Assembly (NCBI RefSeq): GCF_022059845.1
Contig: NZ_CP091851.1
Location: 4,639,501 to 4,703,500 of the forward strand
Direction of reading: 5' to 3'
DNA length: 64,000 bases
DNA from: Terrirubrum flagellatum
Lineage (GTDB): Bacteria; Pseudomonadota; Alphaproteobacteria; Rhizobiales; Beijerinckiaceae
Shown here: positions 8,410 through 17,657 of the stretch, in pieces
Layout: each line of letters opens with the position of its first letter
How positions within the stretch are numbered: position 1 is the stretch's first letter
Notes under the pieces: generated by a model
The model's input: only the letters and a program-made list of their open reading frames with translations
What the model was told of the DNA's origin: nothing
The model's database searches: none
Made by a program: the position numbers and the translations under genes

Positions 8410-9552
8410 ATGCGATCGCTTAGCCGACGAGAAGTTACATTCGGCGCAACTGCGTTGACTCTCGCCAGCGCCGCGCCGCGTTCCGTCGCGGCGCGCGAGA
8501 ACTGGTCGTCAATTGCTCCGACGGACGCCGGCTTTTCGCCCGATCTGTCCGCGCGTCTCGACGCGGCGGCGGCTGAAGGCCGTTTGCCGAACATGCATGG
8601 CGTGCTGATCGCGCGCAGCGGGAAAATCGCTCTCGAAAGCTATTTCGAAGGCGCCGACGAGCGTTGGGGACAGCCGGTCGGCGTCGTGAAATTCGGATCG
8701 GATGACCTGCACGATCTTCGCTCCGTGACCAAGAGCATCGTCGGCTTGCTTTATGGAATCGCGTTGGCGGAGAAAAAAGTTCCCGCGCCGGAGCAATCGC
8801 TGTTCTCGGCGTTCCCGGAATATCCTGATCTCGCCGCTGATCCCCAGCGCGCGCGTCTGACGATCGCCCACGTCTTGACGATGACGCTCGGGACCGAATG
8901 GAACGAGAATCTTCCCTACACAAATCCGGCGAACAGCGAGATCGCGATGGAGCGTGCGTCGGATCGCTATCGTTTCATTCTCGATCGGCCAATCGTCGGC
9001 GAACCCGGCGCGCGCTGGATCTACAATGGCGGCGCGTCGGCGCTGCTCGGCCGCATCATCGCGAAGGGCGTCGGCCAGTCACTGCCCGCCTTCGCCGAGG
9101 CGAAGCTGTTCGCGCCGCTTGGCGTCCCGTCGTTTAAATGGGCGAGCGGCCAGGACGGCGAACCTTCGGCGGCGTCGGGTTTGCGGTTGCGCCCGCGCGA
9201 TCTCGCCGGCATCGGCCAACTCATTCTCGACGGCGGCAAGCGCGACGGCCGCGTCATCGTTCCGGCCGAGTGGCTTGAAGCGTCGATGCGCGGGATCGTT
9301 CCCATGGGTGAAGGCCAATCCCTTCGTTACGGCTATCAATGGTATATCGGCGACGAGACGTTCAACGCTGCACCCGGTTCGCAGACGGCGCGCGTGATCA
9401 TCGCCAACGGCAATGGCGGCCAGCGCCTTTTCGTCATGCCGGACCTGGAGCTCGTCGTCGTCACCGTCGCCGGAAACTACAATCAGCGCGGTCAGAGCCT
9501 GCCGCCGCTGGTCGTGTTGCGCGACGTCGCCTTGCCCGGGATTCGCACATAA
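8410..9552 (+). CDS. Serine hydrolase, beta-lactamase/class C family, Tat-exported
   Basis: A 380-residue periplasmic serine hydrolase. The start MRSLSRREVTFGATALTLASAAP is a twin-arginine signal (SRREVTF). The catalytic SxxK is S105-V-T-K108 (LRSVTKSIVG), the tyrosine motif is Y205-N-G (WIYNGGAS), and a GNGGQ stretch near the C terminus takes the place of the KTG box. These fit the esterase/DD-peptidase branch of the class C family; the natural substrate is unknown. The ATG at 8410 is preferred because it starts the signal peptide. Confidence 0.85.
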   Translation: MRSLSRREVTFGATALTLASAAPRSVAARENWSSIAPTDAGFSPDLSARLDAAAAEGRLPNMHGVLIARSGKIALESYFEGADERWGQPVGVVKFGSDDLHDLRSVTKSIVGLLYGIALAEKKVPAPEQSLFSAFPEYPDLAADPQRARLTIAHVLTMTLGTEWNENLPYTNPANSEIAMERASDRYRFILDRPIVGEPGARWIYNGGASALLGRIIAKGVGQSLPAFAEAKLFAPLGVPSFKWASGQDGEPSAASGLRLRPRDLAGIGQLILDGGKRDGRVIVPAEWLEASMRGIVPMGEGQSLRYGYQWYIGDETFNAAPGSQTARVIIANGNGGQRLFVMPDLELVVVTVAGNYNQRGQSLPPLVVLRDVALPGIRT

Positions 9553-9602
9553 ATGTTCCGCCTTCGTTCGCGTTGGCCGACGAATCGCGCTAGGCTGACG
9601 GA

Positions 9603-10769
9603 ATGCATGAGATTCTCTTCCGGATCGCCGATCGGCCGGTGACTGTCGCCGAGGCGGCGATCGCCTTCGGCGCCGGCGTCCTCGCGCTGTTCCTCGTTCT
9701 GGTCATCGCGCTCGTTCGCTCCGGACGCGCGCGCGGCGAGGCGGAAGCGGCCGCCAGCGAACGCGCCCATGAGCTCGACGACAAGCTCGCCGATCTCAAT
9801 CGGCTGCAGGCGGAAATGACCGGGCGCATGCAGACCATGGCCGAGATTTTCGGCAGCCGGCAGGGCGATCTCGTCAAGCATCTCTCCGACCGGCTCGACG
9901 GGCTGCAGCATCGCGTCGGGCAGGGGCTCGAGTCCGCCAACGAGAAAACCGGCGAACATCTCGGCAAGCTCAATGAGCGGCTGGCCGTGATCGACGCGGC
10001 GCAGAAGAACCTGACCGAGCTCACGCAGGAGGTCGTCGGCCTCAAAGACGTGCTGGCGAACAAGCAGTCGCGCGGCGCCTTCGGACAGGCGCGCATGGAG
10101 GCGATCGTCAAGGACGGGCTGCCGGGCGACGCTTACGAATTCCAGTACACGCTGCCGAGCGGCAAGCGGCCTGACTGCATTATCCGCCTGCCGGGTGATC
10201 CGCGCCCGCTGATCGTCGACTCGAAATTTCCGCTCGAAGGCTTCACGGCTTTTCGCGACGCGGCGAACGAAGATGCGCGCAAGCCGGCGCTGGCGCGCGT
10301 GCGCGGCGACGTGCTGCATCATGTGAAGGATATCGCCGAGAAATATCTCGTGGCTGGCGAGACGCAGGACATGGCGCTGCTGTTTGTGCCGTCGGAAGCG
10401 GTCTATGCCGATCTCGTCGAACATCTCGACGATGTGGTGCAGCGCGCCCATCGCGCCCGCGTGATTATTGTATCGCCATCGCTGCTGATGATGGCGATCC
10501 AGGTGATGCAGACGATCATGCGCGATCACCGCATGCGCGACGAGGCGCGCAAGATCCAGATCGAGGTCGGCAAGCTGATGGACGATGTTCGCCGCATCAT
10601 GGATCGCGTCGGAAAATTGGAAACCCATTTCCGGCAGGCGAACGAGGATGTCGCCGCCATTCGCACCTCCGCCGACAAGATCGGACGCCGCAGCGAGAAG
10701 ATCGAGCAGCTTGATTTCGAGGATGAGTCCGGCGCCGCGCCGAAGCCGAGTCTTCGCGCAGCGGAGTAG
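9603..10769 (+). CDS. rmuC: DNA recombination protein RmuC
   Basis: A 388-residue RmuC-family protein, known in E. coli for limiting rearrangements between inverted repeats. Visible parts: a membrane anchor at about 14-38, a long heptad-rich coiled coil (about 40-135), then the nuclease-like core with PSGKRPDCIIRLPGDPRPLIVDSKFPLEGF and a VIIVSPSLLMMAIQVMQTI segment. Length is typical. It lies alone on the plus strand between the serine hydrolase and a repeat-bearing gap. Confidence 0.93.
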   Translation: MHEILFRIADRPVTVAEAAIAFGAGVLALFLVLVIALVRSGRARGEAEAAASERAHELDDKLADLNRLQAEMTGRMQTMAEIFGSRQGDLVKHLSDRLDGLQHRVGQGLESANEKTGEHLGKLNERLAVIDAAQKNLTELTQEVVGLKDVLANKQSRGAFGQARMEAIVKDGLPGDAYEFQYTLPSGKRPDCIIRLPGDPRPLIVDSKFPLEGFTAFRDAANEDARKPALARVRGDVLHHVKDIAEKYLVAGETQDMALLFVPSEAVYADLVEHLDDVVQRAHRARVIIVSPSLLMMAIQVMQTIMRDHRMRDEARKIQIEVGKLMDDVRRIMDRVGKLETHFRQANEDVAAIRTSADKIGRRSEKIEQLDFEDESGAAPKPSLRAAE

Positions 10770-10783
10770 GCGCTCTTATTCAA

Positions 10784-10941
10784 CAAAAGCCGTCATGCGC
10801 GGGCTTGTCTCCGCAAGTTGGGCCCGCCCGACTTGCGTGTTTTGATGACGCCGAACTCGGATAAGCCGAGTTCGGATGGCCTCCACGTCTTATTTGCTGT
10901 TCAAGAAAAGACATGGATGGCCGGAACAAGTCCGGCCATGA
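10784..10941. repeat. Dispersed intergenic repeat with two hairpins
   Basis: The gap between rmuC and the Nudix gene carries non-coding, stem-forming DNA: CCGAACTCGG (10851-10860) pairs with CCGAGTTCGG (10866-10875), and GGCCGGA (10919-10925) pairs with TCCGGCC (10931-10937). The wording (CGGGCTTGTC..., ...ACATGGATGGCCGGAACAAG) matches a class of repeats I know from Hyphomicrobiales intergenic regions. No gene was found in this gap. Confidence 0.55.
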
Positions 10942-11004
10942 CAAGCGGGGGTTGCGGCGACTAGCTCGCCGTGATTGGTCAAATGCGAATAGCCGAGCCT
11001 CGCT

Positions 11005-11448
11005 GTGGCTGAATCTTCAACCCGCCCCGTCATCGCCGCGTCGATCGCCGTCTTTCGCGACGACGGGCGCGTGCTGCTCGCGATGCGCGGCCAGCCGCCG
11101 CTCGCTGAACTCTGGTCACTGCCCGGCGGCAAGGTGGAGCTCGGCGAGACGCTGGCCGAAGCGGCTCTGCGCGAACTGAAAGAGGAGGTCGGCGTCGAAG
11201 CTGACCTCGTAGGCTTCAACGACCATGTCGAATTCATCGCGCGCGATCAGGATGGCGCCGTGAAGGCGCATTTCGTCATCGCCTCCTTCGTCGGCCGCTG
11301 GCGCGCGGGCGAGGCGCAGCCGGGACCTGAAGCGCGCGCCGTCAAATGGGTCGATCCGTTCGATCCCGGCGATCTCAAAATGACGGACGGGCTGCCGCGT
11401 ATCCTCCGGCAGGCGGCGGTGATCGCGGCGAAGGCAGATATTCCGTGA
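11005..11448 (+). CDS. Nudix hydrolase (MutT-like)
   Basis: A 147-residue Nudix enzyme with a complete Nudix box at residues 42-64 (G-x5-E-x7-REL-x-EE-x-GV). The preceding SIAVFRDDGRVLLAMRG and LAELWSLPGGKVELG match 8-oxo-dGTPase or ADP-ribose pyrophosphatase types; the substrate cannot be decided. The start is GTG at 11005. The stop overlaps the GTG start of the TIGR02301-type gene downstream, so the two are coupled. Confidence 0.88.
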   Translation: MAESSTRPVIAASIAVFRDDGRVLLAMRGQPPLAELWSLPGGKVELGETLAEAALRELKEEVGVEADLVGFNDHVEFIARDQDGAVKAHFVIASFVGRWRAGEAQPGPEARAVKWVDPFDPGDLKMTDGLPRILRQAAVIAAKADIP

Positions 11449-11867
11449 GGCGCGCGACTGCTTTCGCGATCCTTGCGGCTCTTCTGGCTGCCGCGCCCTC
11501 CGCCGCCCAGCAGCGCCGGCCTGCAACGCCCCCTCCCACCCAGCCGGCGCCCGAGCCTGATCTCGCGCCGCCCTACGAGCCGCAGCTTCTGAGGCTCGCG
11601 GAAATCATCGGCGCTTTGAGCTTCTTGCGCGATCTCTGCGGCATGAAGGATGGGGAGGCATGGCGGGCGAAAATGGCCGCCTTGGTCGCGACCGAAGGCG
11701 TCACGCCGGAGCGCAAGGAGCGGCTCGCCGGCGCCTTCAACCGGGGCTTCCGCGGCTATCAGCAGACCTATCGCGCCTGCACCCCGCCTGCGGCGCTGAC
11801 TATCGACCGCTTCGTCGATGAAGGAGGAAAATTGTCTCGCGAACTCGCTAACCGGTTCAGCGGCTAG
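11445..11867 (+). CDS. Exported TIGR02301-type conserved protein
   Basis: A 140-residue protein with a signal peptide (RRATAFAILAALLAAAPSAAQ), a Pro-rich linker, and a conserved helical domain (LLRLAEIIGALSFLRDLC...WRAKMAAL...FNRGFRGYQQTYRACTPPA) with two cysteines likely to form a disulphide. This matches my memory of the TIGR02301 family, found in Hyphomicrobiales and without known function. The GTG at 11445 overlaps the stop of the Nudix gene. Confidence 0.75.
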   Translation: MRRATAFAILAALLAAAPSAAQQRRPATPPPTQPAPEPDLAPPYEPQLLRLAEIIGALSFLRDLCGMKDGEAWRAKMAALVATEGVTPERKERLAGAFNRGFRGYQQTYRACTPPAALTIDRFVDEGGKLSRELANRFSG

Positions 11868-11956
11868 GGAAATTCCCGTGTTAACCTTGGTAAAGAAACG
11901 GTATCGCGCCGGCGCGGCTTTTGGTTAGATTGCCGCGCAAACAATCAAGCCTCTCG

Positions 11957-12223
11957 ATGGACAAGCCTGACCATTCCGATCAGAGCGCCCGGCCCGAAAG
12001 CGCGGCCGAGGAAGCCGGCCTCGCCGCGCTCGACTATATCGGCGACGCGTTCGCGGAAGCGAGCCATGACGGGCTCGACTCCGAATCCATGGCGCGCGCC
12101 TGCATCGCTGCGGGGCTGAAGGAGCTGGTCAAGATCTATGGCGAGGAGCCGGTGGCGACCTTCGTCGAGAGCTTCGCCGAGAAGATCCGCAACGGCGGTT
12201 ATTCCAAAGTCCGCAAGCACTAG
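11957..12223 (+). CDS. Small conserved hypothetical protein
   Basis: An 88-residue acidic, soluble, mostly helical protein (EEAGLAALDYIGDAFAEASHDGLDSESMARACIAAGLKELVKIYGEEPVATFVESFAEKIRNGGY). I know similar short proteins from Hyphomicrobiales but no function. The ATG at 11957 starts the conserved part; the open frame goes 12 codons further. A hairpin at 12250-12267 follows. It may be a separate transcription unit, since 89 bases precede it. Confidence 0.7.
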   Translation: MDKPDHSDQSARPESAAEEAGLAALDYIGDAFAEASHDGLDSESMARACIAAGLKELVKIYGEEPVATFVESFAEKIRNGGYSKVRKH

Positions 12224-12249
12224 CTTTCGAAGCCGGCCTTGTTTTCGCC

Positions 12250-12267
12250 GCCTCGCAATGGCGAGGC
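12250..12267 (+). terminator. Short hairpin between genes
   Basis: GCCTCGC (12250-12256) and GCGAGGC (12261-12267) form a perfect 7-bp stem with an AATG loop, placed 26 bases after the stop of the small conserved gene and just before the next start. No T run follows, so termination is uncertain. Confidence 0.4.
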
Positions 12268-12273
12268 TTGCGC

Positions 12274-12870
12274 ATGAATTGCGCGATTCCATTTTCACGC
12301 CGCGCGTGGCTCGCGACGCTCTTCTTCGTTGCGTCAGGCGGCGCGCGCGCCCAGCCTGCGCGAACTGCTCCTCCGCCTCCGCCCGCGAAGCCAACGGCGC
12401 CTCAGTCGGTGATCGCCGAAAGCGACGTCGCGAAATTGCCGCCGCGCGTCGCCGACATGCGCGAGCGCATCCTCGACGCGGCAAAATCAGGCGACATCGA
12501 GAAATTGCGCATCCCGCTTGAACGCAACGAGACGCCGCCGGTTCTCGCGCGCGGCGGCAAGGGCGATCTCATCGCTCTGCTGCGCGGCAAATCCTTCGAC
12601 GCCGAGGGACGCGAGGCGATGGCGCGTCTCATCAATCTCATGGAGGCGCCTTACGCGCGCATCAATCCGGGCAAGCCGCAGGAGATGTTCGTCTGGCCGG
12701 CTTACGCCGAGATGATGTGGGATCAGTTGAAGCCTGAGGATTGGATCGGCCTCTATCGCGTGATCCCCGCGGGAGTCATCAAAGAGTCGCTTGAGAAGCG
12801 CAGATATGTGGGCGACCGAATCGGAATCGGGCCAGACGGAACCTGGCACTATTTCCTGACCGGAGAGTGA
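12274..12870 (+). CDS. Exported conserved hypothetical protein
   Basis: A 198-residue protein with an N-terminal signal (NCAIPFSRRAWLATLFFVASGGARA-Q) and a Pro-rich linker, then a domain with RILDAAKSGDIEKLRIPLERNETPP, which resembles an ankyrin-like helix pair, and a conserved C terminus (MFVWPAYAEMMWDQLKPEDWIGLYRVIPAG...IGPDGTWHYFLTG). The Trp/Tyr-rich C terminus recurs in secreted proteins of this order, but I know no function. The ATG at 12274 is preferred to a TTG two codons upstream. Confidence 0.72.
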   Translation: MNCAIPFSRRAWLATLFFVASGGARAQPARTAPPPPPAKPTAPQSVIAESDVAKLPPRVADMRERILDAAKSGDIEKLRIPLERNETPPVLARGGKGDLIALLRGKSFDAEGREAMARLINLMEAPYARINPGKPQEMFVWPAYAEMMWDQLKPEDWIGLYRVIPAGVIKESLEKRRYVGDRIGIGPDGTWHYFLTGE

Positions 12871-12873
12871 CGC

Positions 12874-13161
12874 ATGGCGCTCATCACGCGAGGCCCAGGA
12901 TCGGCCCGTTCGATCGTCCGCGAAGACACGATCGCGTCTTATCTGACCGACGTGTTCGAGACCGGCGATTGCGCCGCGATCGCGGATGCGCTCGGCCTGA
13001 TCGCGCGCACGCGCGGCATCGCCACGGTCGCCGACGATGCGGGGTTGCCGCGGCAAAAGCTCTATCGCGATCTCAGCGCCGATTCGAAACCCGATCTCGA
13101 TACGGTGCTGAAAGTGACGCAGGCGCTGGGGCTGAAACTCGTCGCCGTCGCGGCGGACTAA
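12874..13161 (+). CDS. HigA-like antidote protein (orphan)
   Basis: A 95-residue helix-turn-helix protein of the addiction-module antidote type (COG3636-like). The pattern ...IASYLTDVFETGDCAAIADALGLIARTRGIATVADDAGLPRQKLYRDLSADSKPDLDTVLKVTQALGLKLVAV is characteristic. These antitoxins normally follow a RelE/HigB-type toxin gene. Here the upstream gene encodes an exported protein and the downstream gap has no toxin, so the antidote appears solitary and may act as a plain regulator. Confidence 0.8.
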   Translation: MALITRGPGSARSIVREDTIASYLTDVFETGDCAAIADALGLIARTRGIATVADDAGLPRQKLYRDLSADSKPDLDTVLKVTQALGLKLVAVAAD

Positions 13162-13203
13162 ACGCTTAGGAATATTATTCCGGGAGCGAACGCGCTTCCT
13201 GGC

Positions 13204-13320
13204 CGCGCCTTCGGCGCGACATCCTGCGCTGGACCCCGGCCTCCGCTCCCGCCTTCGCAAAGCGAGGCTTCGCTTCGGCGCGGCAAGTCTCCTCGCTCCA
13301 TGGGGCCGGGGATGAAGAGT
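13204..13320. repeat. GC-rich intergenic repeat region with hairpins
   Basis: The 273-base gap before the Gfo/Idh gene has no convincing gene. It includes a CGCGCC-TTC-GGCGCG hairpin (13204-13218), a CTTCGC/GCGAGG stem near 13255-13265 and a stretch resembling CTGCGCTGGACCCCGG that also appears at 17658-17728. These are probably degenerate copies of a dispersed repeat family. Confidence 0.4.
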
Positions 13321-13434
13321 GCGTCCCCGCGACAAGCCAGGGATAAGGGCTAAAAGGCCGCGCGGGGACCGGCCAAAGATGTTACCGTCCGCCCGGGGCG
13401 GTGTCGCGTTAGCATTGGGGCCGGGGCGTTTGAG

Positions 13435-14439
13435 ATGAGTGCGAATAATTCAAGACCGGCAGCGGACAGGCCGCTGAGAATCGGCGTCGTCGGCGCCGGC
13501 GTGATGGGCAGCAACCACGCCCGCGTGCTGGCGGGCATCGCCGACGCCGTCCTGGTCGGCGTCGCGGACCCGCTGCCGGCCCAGCGCATGCGCGCCGCCA
13601 GCATGGCCAACTGCCCGACCTTCACTTCACTCGACGAACTGCTCGCAGCCGGCGTCGACGCCGTGACCATCGCCGCGCCCACCCATCTTCATGACGAGAT
13701 CGCGCTCGCCTGCATCGCGCGCAAGATCCACGTGCTGGTGGAGAAGCCGATCGCCTCGACCGTCGCCGGCGGCGAAGCCATCGTCGCTGCGGCCGAGAAG
13801 GCTGGCGTGACGCTGATGGCCGGCCATGTCGAGCGCTTCAATCCGGCGGTCGCGGCGATCAAGGAATCGATCCGCGGCGAGGACATCCTGTCGATCGAGA
13901 TCACCCGCGTCGGGCCGTTCCCGCCGCGCATGTCCAATGTCGGCGTCGTGATCGACCTTGCGGTCCACGACATCGACCTGATCCGCTGGTTCACCGAATC
14001 CGACATCGTCGACGTGCAGGCGCAGCTCTCCAGCTTCGTCGCCGAGCGCGAGGACATCGCGCTGCTGCAGTTCCGCACGGAATCGGGCGTGCTGGCGCAG
14101 ATCAACACCAACTGGCTGACCCCGTTCAAGGCGCGCACAATCACCATCGCCACGCGTAACAAATATGTCATGGGCGACCTGCTGACGCGCCAGGTGACGG
14201 AATGCTTCGGCTTCCAGCCCGATGGCAGCTACTCCATGCGGCATCTCTCGGTCGGCTATGAGGAGCCGTTGCGCGCCGAACTCACGGCCTTTATGGACGC
14301 CGTGCGCACCGGCCGGACGCCGGCCGTCACCGGCCGCGAAGCGACCGCGTGCCTTGCGATTGCGATACGTTGTCTTGAACCCACAAAACCGTCGGCCGAA
14401 CGCCTGCCCAAGGCGACGCGGCGCGTCGCCGGACGATAA
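13435..14439 (+). CDS. Gfo/Idh/MocA family NAD(P)-dependent oxidoreductase
   Basis: A 334-residue sugar-dehydrogenase-like enzyme. The Rossmann motif is GVVGAGVMGSNHA (about 17-29), the catalytic-lysine motif is EKPIA (103-107), and GHVERFNP follows (130-137). The C-terminal sheet domain covers about 140-310. It stands 51 bases before a DegT aminotransferase; such pairs oxidise and then aminate nucleotide sugars for surface polysaccharides. No glycosyltransferases are nearby, so substrate and polymer are unknown. Confidence 0.88.
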   Translation: MSANNSRPAADRPLRIGVVGAGVMGSNHARVLAGIADAVLVGVADPLPAQRMRAASMANCPTFTSLDELLAAGVDAVTIAAPTHLHDEIALACIARKIHVLVEKPIASTVAGGEAIVAAAEKAGVTLMAGHVERFNPAVAAIKESIRGEDILSIEITRVGPFPPRMSNVGVVIDLAVHDIDLIRWFTESDIVDVQAQLSSFVAEREDIALLQFRTESGVLAQINTNWLTPFKARTITIATRNKYVMGDLLTRQVTECFGFQPDGSYSMRHLSVGYEEPLRAELTAFMDAVRTGRTPAVTGREATACLAIAIRCLEPTKPSAERLPKATRRVAGR

Positions 14440-14490
14440 GAGCTTTAAGCGCTTCGCCGGCCTGACCCGGCGGATCCGTCCGAGCGAGCC

Positions 14491-15621
14491 ATGTCGAACC
14501 CCATGATTCCCTTCATTGATCTCGCCGCGCAGCGCCGCAGGCTGGGCGCCGCCGTGGACGAGGCGACGAAGCGCGTGCTCGACCATTGCATGTTCATCAA
14601 TGGCCCCGAGGTGAAGGAGCTCGAGCAGGCGCTCGCCGACTATTGCGGCGCGAAGCATGTGGTCGGCGTCGGGTCGGGCGCGGTCGCGCTGCAGATGGTG
14701 CTGATGGCGAAGGGCGTCGGCCCCGGCGACGCGGTGATCTGCCCCTCCTTCACCTTTTGCGCCACGGGCGAGGCGGTCGCGCTGGTCGGCGCGACGCCCG
14801 TCTTCGTCGATGTCGACGAGACCACCTTCAACATGGATGGCGCGGCGCTGACGCAGGGGATCGCCACAGCGAAGAAGCTTGGGCTGAAACCGAAGGGCGT
14901 CATCCCCGTCGACCTGTTCGGCCAGAGCGCCGACCATGATTCGATCCTCAAGGTCGCGAAGGCCGAGGGCCTGTTCGTGCTCGACGACGCCGCCCAGAGC
15001 TTCGGCGGGACCTACAAGGGCAAGAAGCTCGGCGTGTTCGGCGACGCCACGGCGACGAGCTTCTTCCCGGCCAAGCCGCTCGGCTGCTACGGCGACGGCG
15101 GCGCGATCCTCACCGACGACGCCGAGCTCGCCGCCGTGCTGCGCAGCATCCGCGTCCATGGCGAGGGGACCGACAAGTACGACAATGTCAGGCTCGGCCT
15201 CACCGCCCGCATCGACACGATGCAGGCCGCGGTGCTGCTCCAGAAGCTGTCGATCTTCGATGACGAGATCGAGGCGCGGAACCGGATCGCCGAACGCTAT
15301 TCCCGCGCGCTGGGCGACTTTGTGCAGACGCCGAAGGTGCTGTCGGACAATCTCTCGGTCTGGGCGCAATACACGATCCGGCTGCCCGCCGGCCGGCGCG
15401 AGGCCTTCGCCGCGAAGCTGCGCGAGGCCGGCGTGCCGACCGCGATCTACTATCCCAAATCGATGCACCAACAGACGGCCTATCGCGACTATCCCGTCGC
15501 CGGGAACGGGCTGCCGGTGTCGGAAAAGCTGTCGCAGGAGGTCATCAGCCTGCCGATGCACCCCTATCTCGATCCCGAGGTGCAGGACCGGGTCATCAAA
15601 GCGGTGCGCGAAGCCGTCTGA
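14491..15621 (+). CDS. DegT/DnrJ/EryC1/StrS family PLP aminotransferase
   Basis: A 376-residue PLP-dependent sugar aminotransferase. The lysine that binds PLP is K195 in FFPAKPLGCYGDGGA, the cofactor ring contact is DDAAQS (165-170), and the N terminus MIPFIDLAAQRRRL and MFINGPEVKELEQAL segments are typical. It probably aminates the keto-sugar made by the Gfo/Idh enzyme just upstream. The ATG at 14491 is used; an ATG four codons later (MIPFIDL) is also possible. Confidence 0.92.
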   Translation: MSNPMIPFIDLAAQRRRLGAAVDEATKRVLDHCMFINGPEVKELEQALADYCGAKHVVGVGSGAVALQMVLMAKGVGPGDAVICPSFTFCATGEAVALVGATPVFVDVDETTFNMDGAALTQGIATAKKLGLKPKGVIPVDLFGQSADHDSILKVAKAEGLFVLDDAAQSFGGTYKGKKLGVFGDATATSFFPAKPLGCYGDGGAILTDDAELAAVLRSIRVHGEGTDKYDNVRLGLTARIDTMQAAVLLQKLSIFDDEIEARNRIAERYSRALGDFVQTPKVLSDNLSVWAQYTIRLPAGRREAFAAKLREAGVPTAIYYPKSMHQQTAYRDYPVAGNGLPVSEKLSQEVISLPMHPYLDPEVQDRVIKAVREAV

Positions 15622-15786
15622 GGCTTCTGAGGCGGGCGTTCGATCCCCGCATTGCCCCGGCGCGGCATCGGTGATATTGCGCCGCAACGAAACGGAACTC
15701 GCTCCGCCCGGCTCCCCCAAGGACGCCGGGCCGTGTGTTTAGGGAGCGTCCGTTCACCCTATTCGCTGGACGCCCGAACGACCCCC

Positions 15787-17613
15787 ATGTCGCTGCGCAA
15801 CATCGCCATTATCGCCCATGTCGACCACGGCAAGACCACGCTCGTCGACAAGCTCCTCTCCCAGTCCGGCTCGTTCCGCGAGAACCAGCGCGTCGCCGAA
15901 CGCGTGATGGATTCGAACGACCTCGAAAAGGAGCGCGGCATCACCATTCTCGCCAAGGCCACCTCGGTGGTCTGGAAGGATGTGCGCATCAACATTGTCG
16001 ACACGCCCGGCCACGCCGATTTCGGCGGCGAGGTGGAGCGCATCCTCTCCATGGTGGACGGCGCGATCGTGCTGGTCGACGCTGCGGAAGGTCCGATGCC
16101 GCAGACCAAGTTCGTGGTCGGCAAAGCTTTGAAGATCGGGCTCAAGCCGATTGTCGCGATCAACAAGATCGACCGGCCGGACGCCAGACATATCGAGGTC
16201 GTCAACGAGGTGTTCGACCTGTTCGCGGCGCTCGACGCCACGGACGAGCAGCTCGACTTCCCGATCCTTTATGGTTCAGGCCGCGACGGCTGGATGAATG
16301 TCGCGCCTGAAGGCCCGAAGGACGAAGGCCTCGCGCCGTTGTTCGATCTCGTGCTCAAGCATGTGCCGGAGGCCAAGACCGAGCCGGGCCCGTTCCGTAT
16401 GCTCGGCACGCTGCTGGAAGCCAACCCGTTCCTCGGCCGCATGATCACCGGCCGCATCACGTCCGGCGTGGTGAAGCCCAATCAGCCGATCAAGGTGCTG
16501 GCGCGCGACGGCTCGGTTGTCGAGACCGGCCGCGTGTCCAAGATCCTCGCTTTCCGCGGCATCGAGCGTCAGCCGATCGAGGAAGGCGTCGCCGGCGACA
16601 TCGTCGCCATCGCCGGTCTGTCGAAGGGCTCGGTGGCCGACACCTTCTGCGATCCGCAGGTCGAGATCGCGATCCAGGCGCAGCCGATCGATCCGCCGAC
16701 CGTCACCATGTCGTTCCTCGTCAATGATTCGCCGCTCGCCGGCACCGAAGGCGACAAGGTGACGAGCCGCGTCATCCGCGACCGGTTGCTGCGCGAAGCC
16801 GAAGGCAACGTCACGCTGAAGATCGAGGAAGCCTCGAACAAGGATTCGTTCGAGGTGTCGGGTCGCGGCGAATTGCAGCTCGCGATCCTGATCGAGACCA
16901 TGCGCCGCGAAGGCTTCGAGCTCGCCGTGTCGCGCCCGCGCGTCGTGCTGAAGAAGGACGAGGCGTCAGGCGAAACGCTCGAGCCGATCGAGGAGGTCGT
17001 CATCGACGTCGATGAGGAGCATTCAGGCGTCGTCGTGCAGAAGATGAGCGAGCGCAAGGCCGAGATGAAGGAGATGCGTCCGTCAGGCGGCAATCGCCTG
17101 CGCCTCGTGTTCCATGCGCCGACGCGCGGCCTGATCGGCTACCAGTCGGAACTGATGACCGACACGCGCGGCACCGCGATCATGAACCGGCTGTTCCACG
17201 CCTATGAGCCGTTCAAGGGCGAGATCGCCGGCCGCAACAATGGCGTGCTGATCTCGAACGATGTCGGCGAGGCCGTCGCCTACGCCCTGTGGAATCTGGA
17301 GGATCGCGGCCCGATGGTGATCGAGCCCGGCTGGAAGGTCTATCAGGGCATGATCGTCGGCATCCATAGCCGCGACAACGATCTCGAAGTGAACGTGCTG
17401 AAGGGCAAGAAGCTCACCAATATCCGCACCACGTCGAAGGACGAGGCGGTGAGGCTGACGCCGCCGATCCGCATGACGCTCGAAAAATCGCTCGCCTGGA
17501 TTCAGGACGATGAGCTGGTGGAAGTGACGCCGAAATCGATCCGCCTGCGCAAGGCGATCCTCGATCCGAACGATCGCAAGCGCTCGGAAAAGCAGAAGGC
17601 GGAAGCGGCGTAG
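15787..17613 (+). CDS. typA: Translational GTPase TypA/BipA
   Basis: A 608-residue ribosome-binding GTPase related to EF-G, acting in ribosome assembly and stress adaptation. G motifs are AHVDHGKT (10-17), RGIT (50-53), DTPGH (72-76) and NKID (126-129). The TypA-specific C terminus ([21 protein letters not shown] and NNGVLISND...[11 protein letters not shown]) is intact. The open frame begins at 15652, but the ATG at 15787 ([11 protein letters not shown]) is the family start. Confidence 0.96.
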   Translation: MSLRNIAIIAHVDHGKTTLVDKLLSQSGSFRENQRVAERVMDSNDLEKERGITILAKATSVVWKDVRINIVDTPGHADFGGEVERILSMVDGAIVLVDAAEGPMPQTKFVVGKALKIGLKPIVAINKIDRPDARHIEVVNEVFDLFAALDATDEQLDFPILYGSGRDGWMNVAPEGPKDEGLAPLFDLVLKHVPEAKTEPGPFRMLGTLLEANPFLGRMITGRITSGVVKPNQPIKVLARDGSVVETGRVSKILAFRGIERQPIEEGVAGDIVAIAGLSKGSVADTFCDPQVEIAIQAQPIDPPTVTMSFLVNDSPLAGTEGDKVTSRVIRDRLLREAEGNVTLKIEEASNKDSFEVSGRGELQLAILIETMRREGFELAVSRPRVVLKKDEASGETLEPIEEVVIDVDEEHSGVVVQKMSERKAEMKEMRPSGGNRLRLVFHAPTRGLIGYQSELMTDTRGTAIMNRLFHAYEPFKGEIAGRNNGVLISNDVGEAVAYALWNLEDRGPMVIEPGWKVYQGMIVGIHSRDNDLEVNVLKGKKLTNIRTTSKDEAVRLTPPIRMTLEKSLAWIQDDELVEVTPKSIRLRKAILDPNDRKRSEKQKAEAA

Positions 17614-17657
17614 ACTTCGCGCGGCGCGATTGAAATAATCGAGGGCGCTACGCGATT

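Noticed and set aside
11881-11894. TTAACCTTGGTAAA as a CtrA box before the small conserved gene
   Set aside because: Only the left TTAA is exact, and spacing to the second half is six bases, not seven.
13627-15720. 697-codon open frame antisense to the Gfo/Idh and DegT genes
   Set aside because: It runs opposite two clear enzymes, is very rich in Arg, Asp and His as expected from antisense GC-rich codons, and shows no domain.
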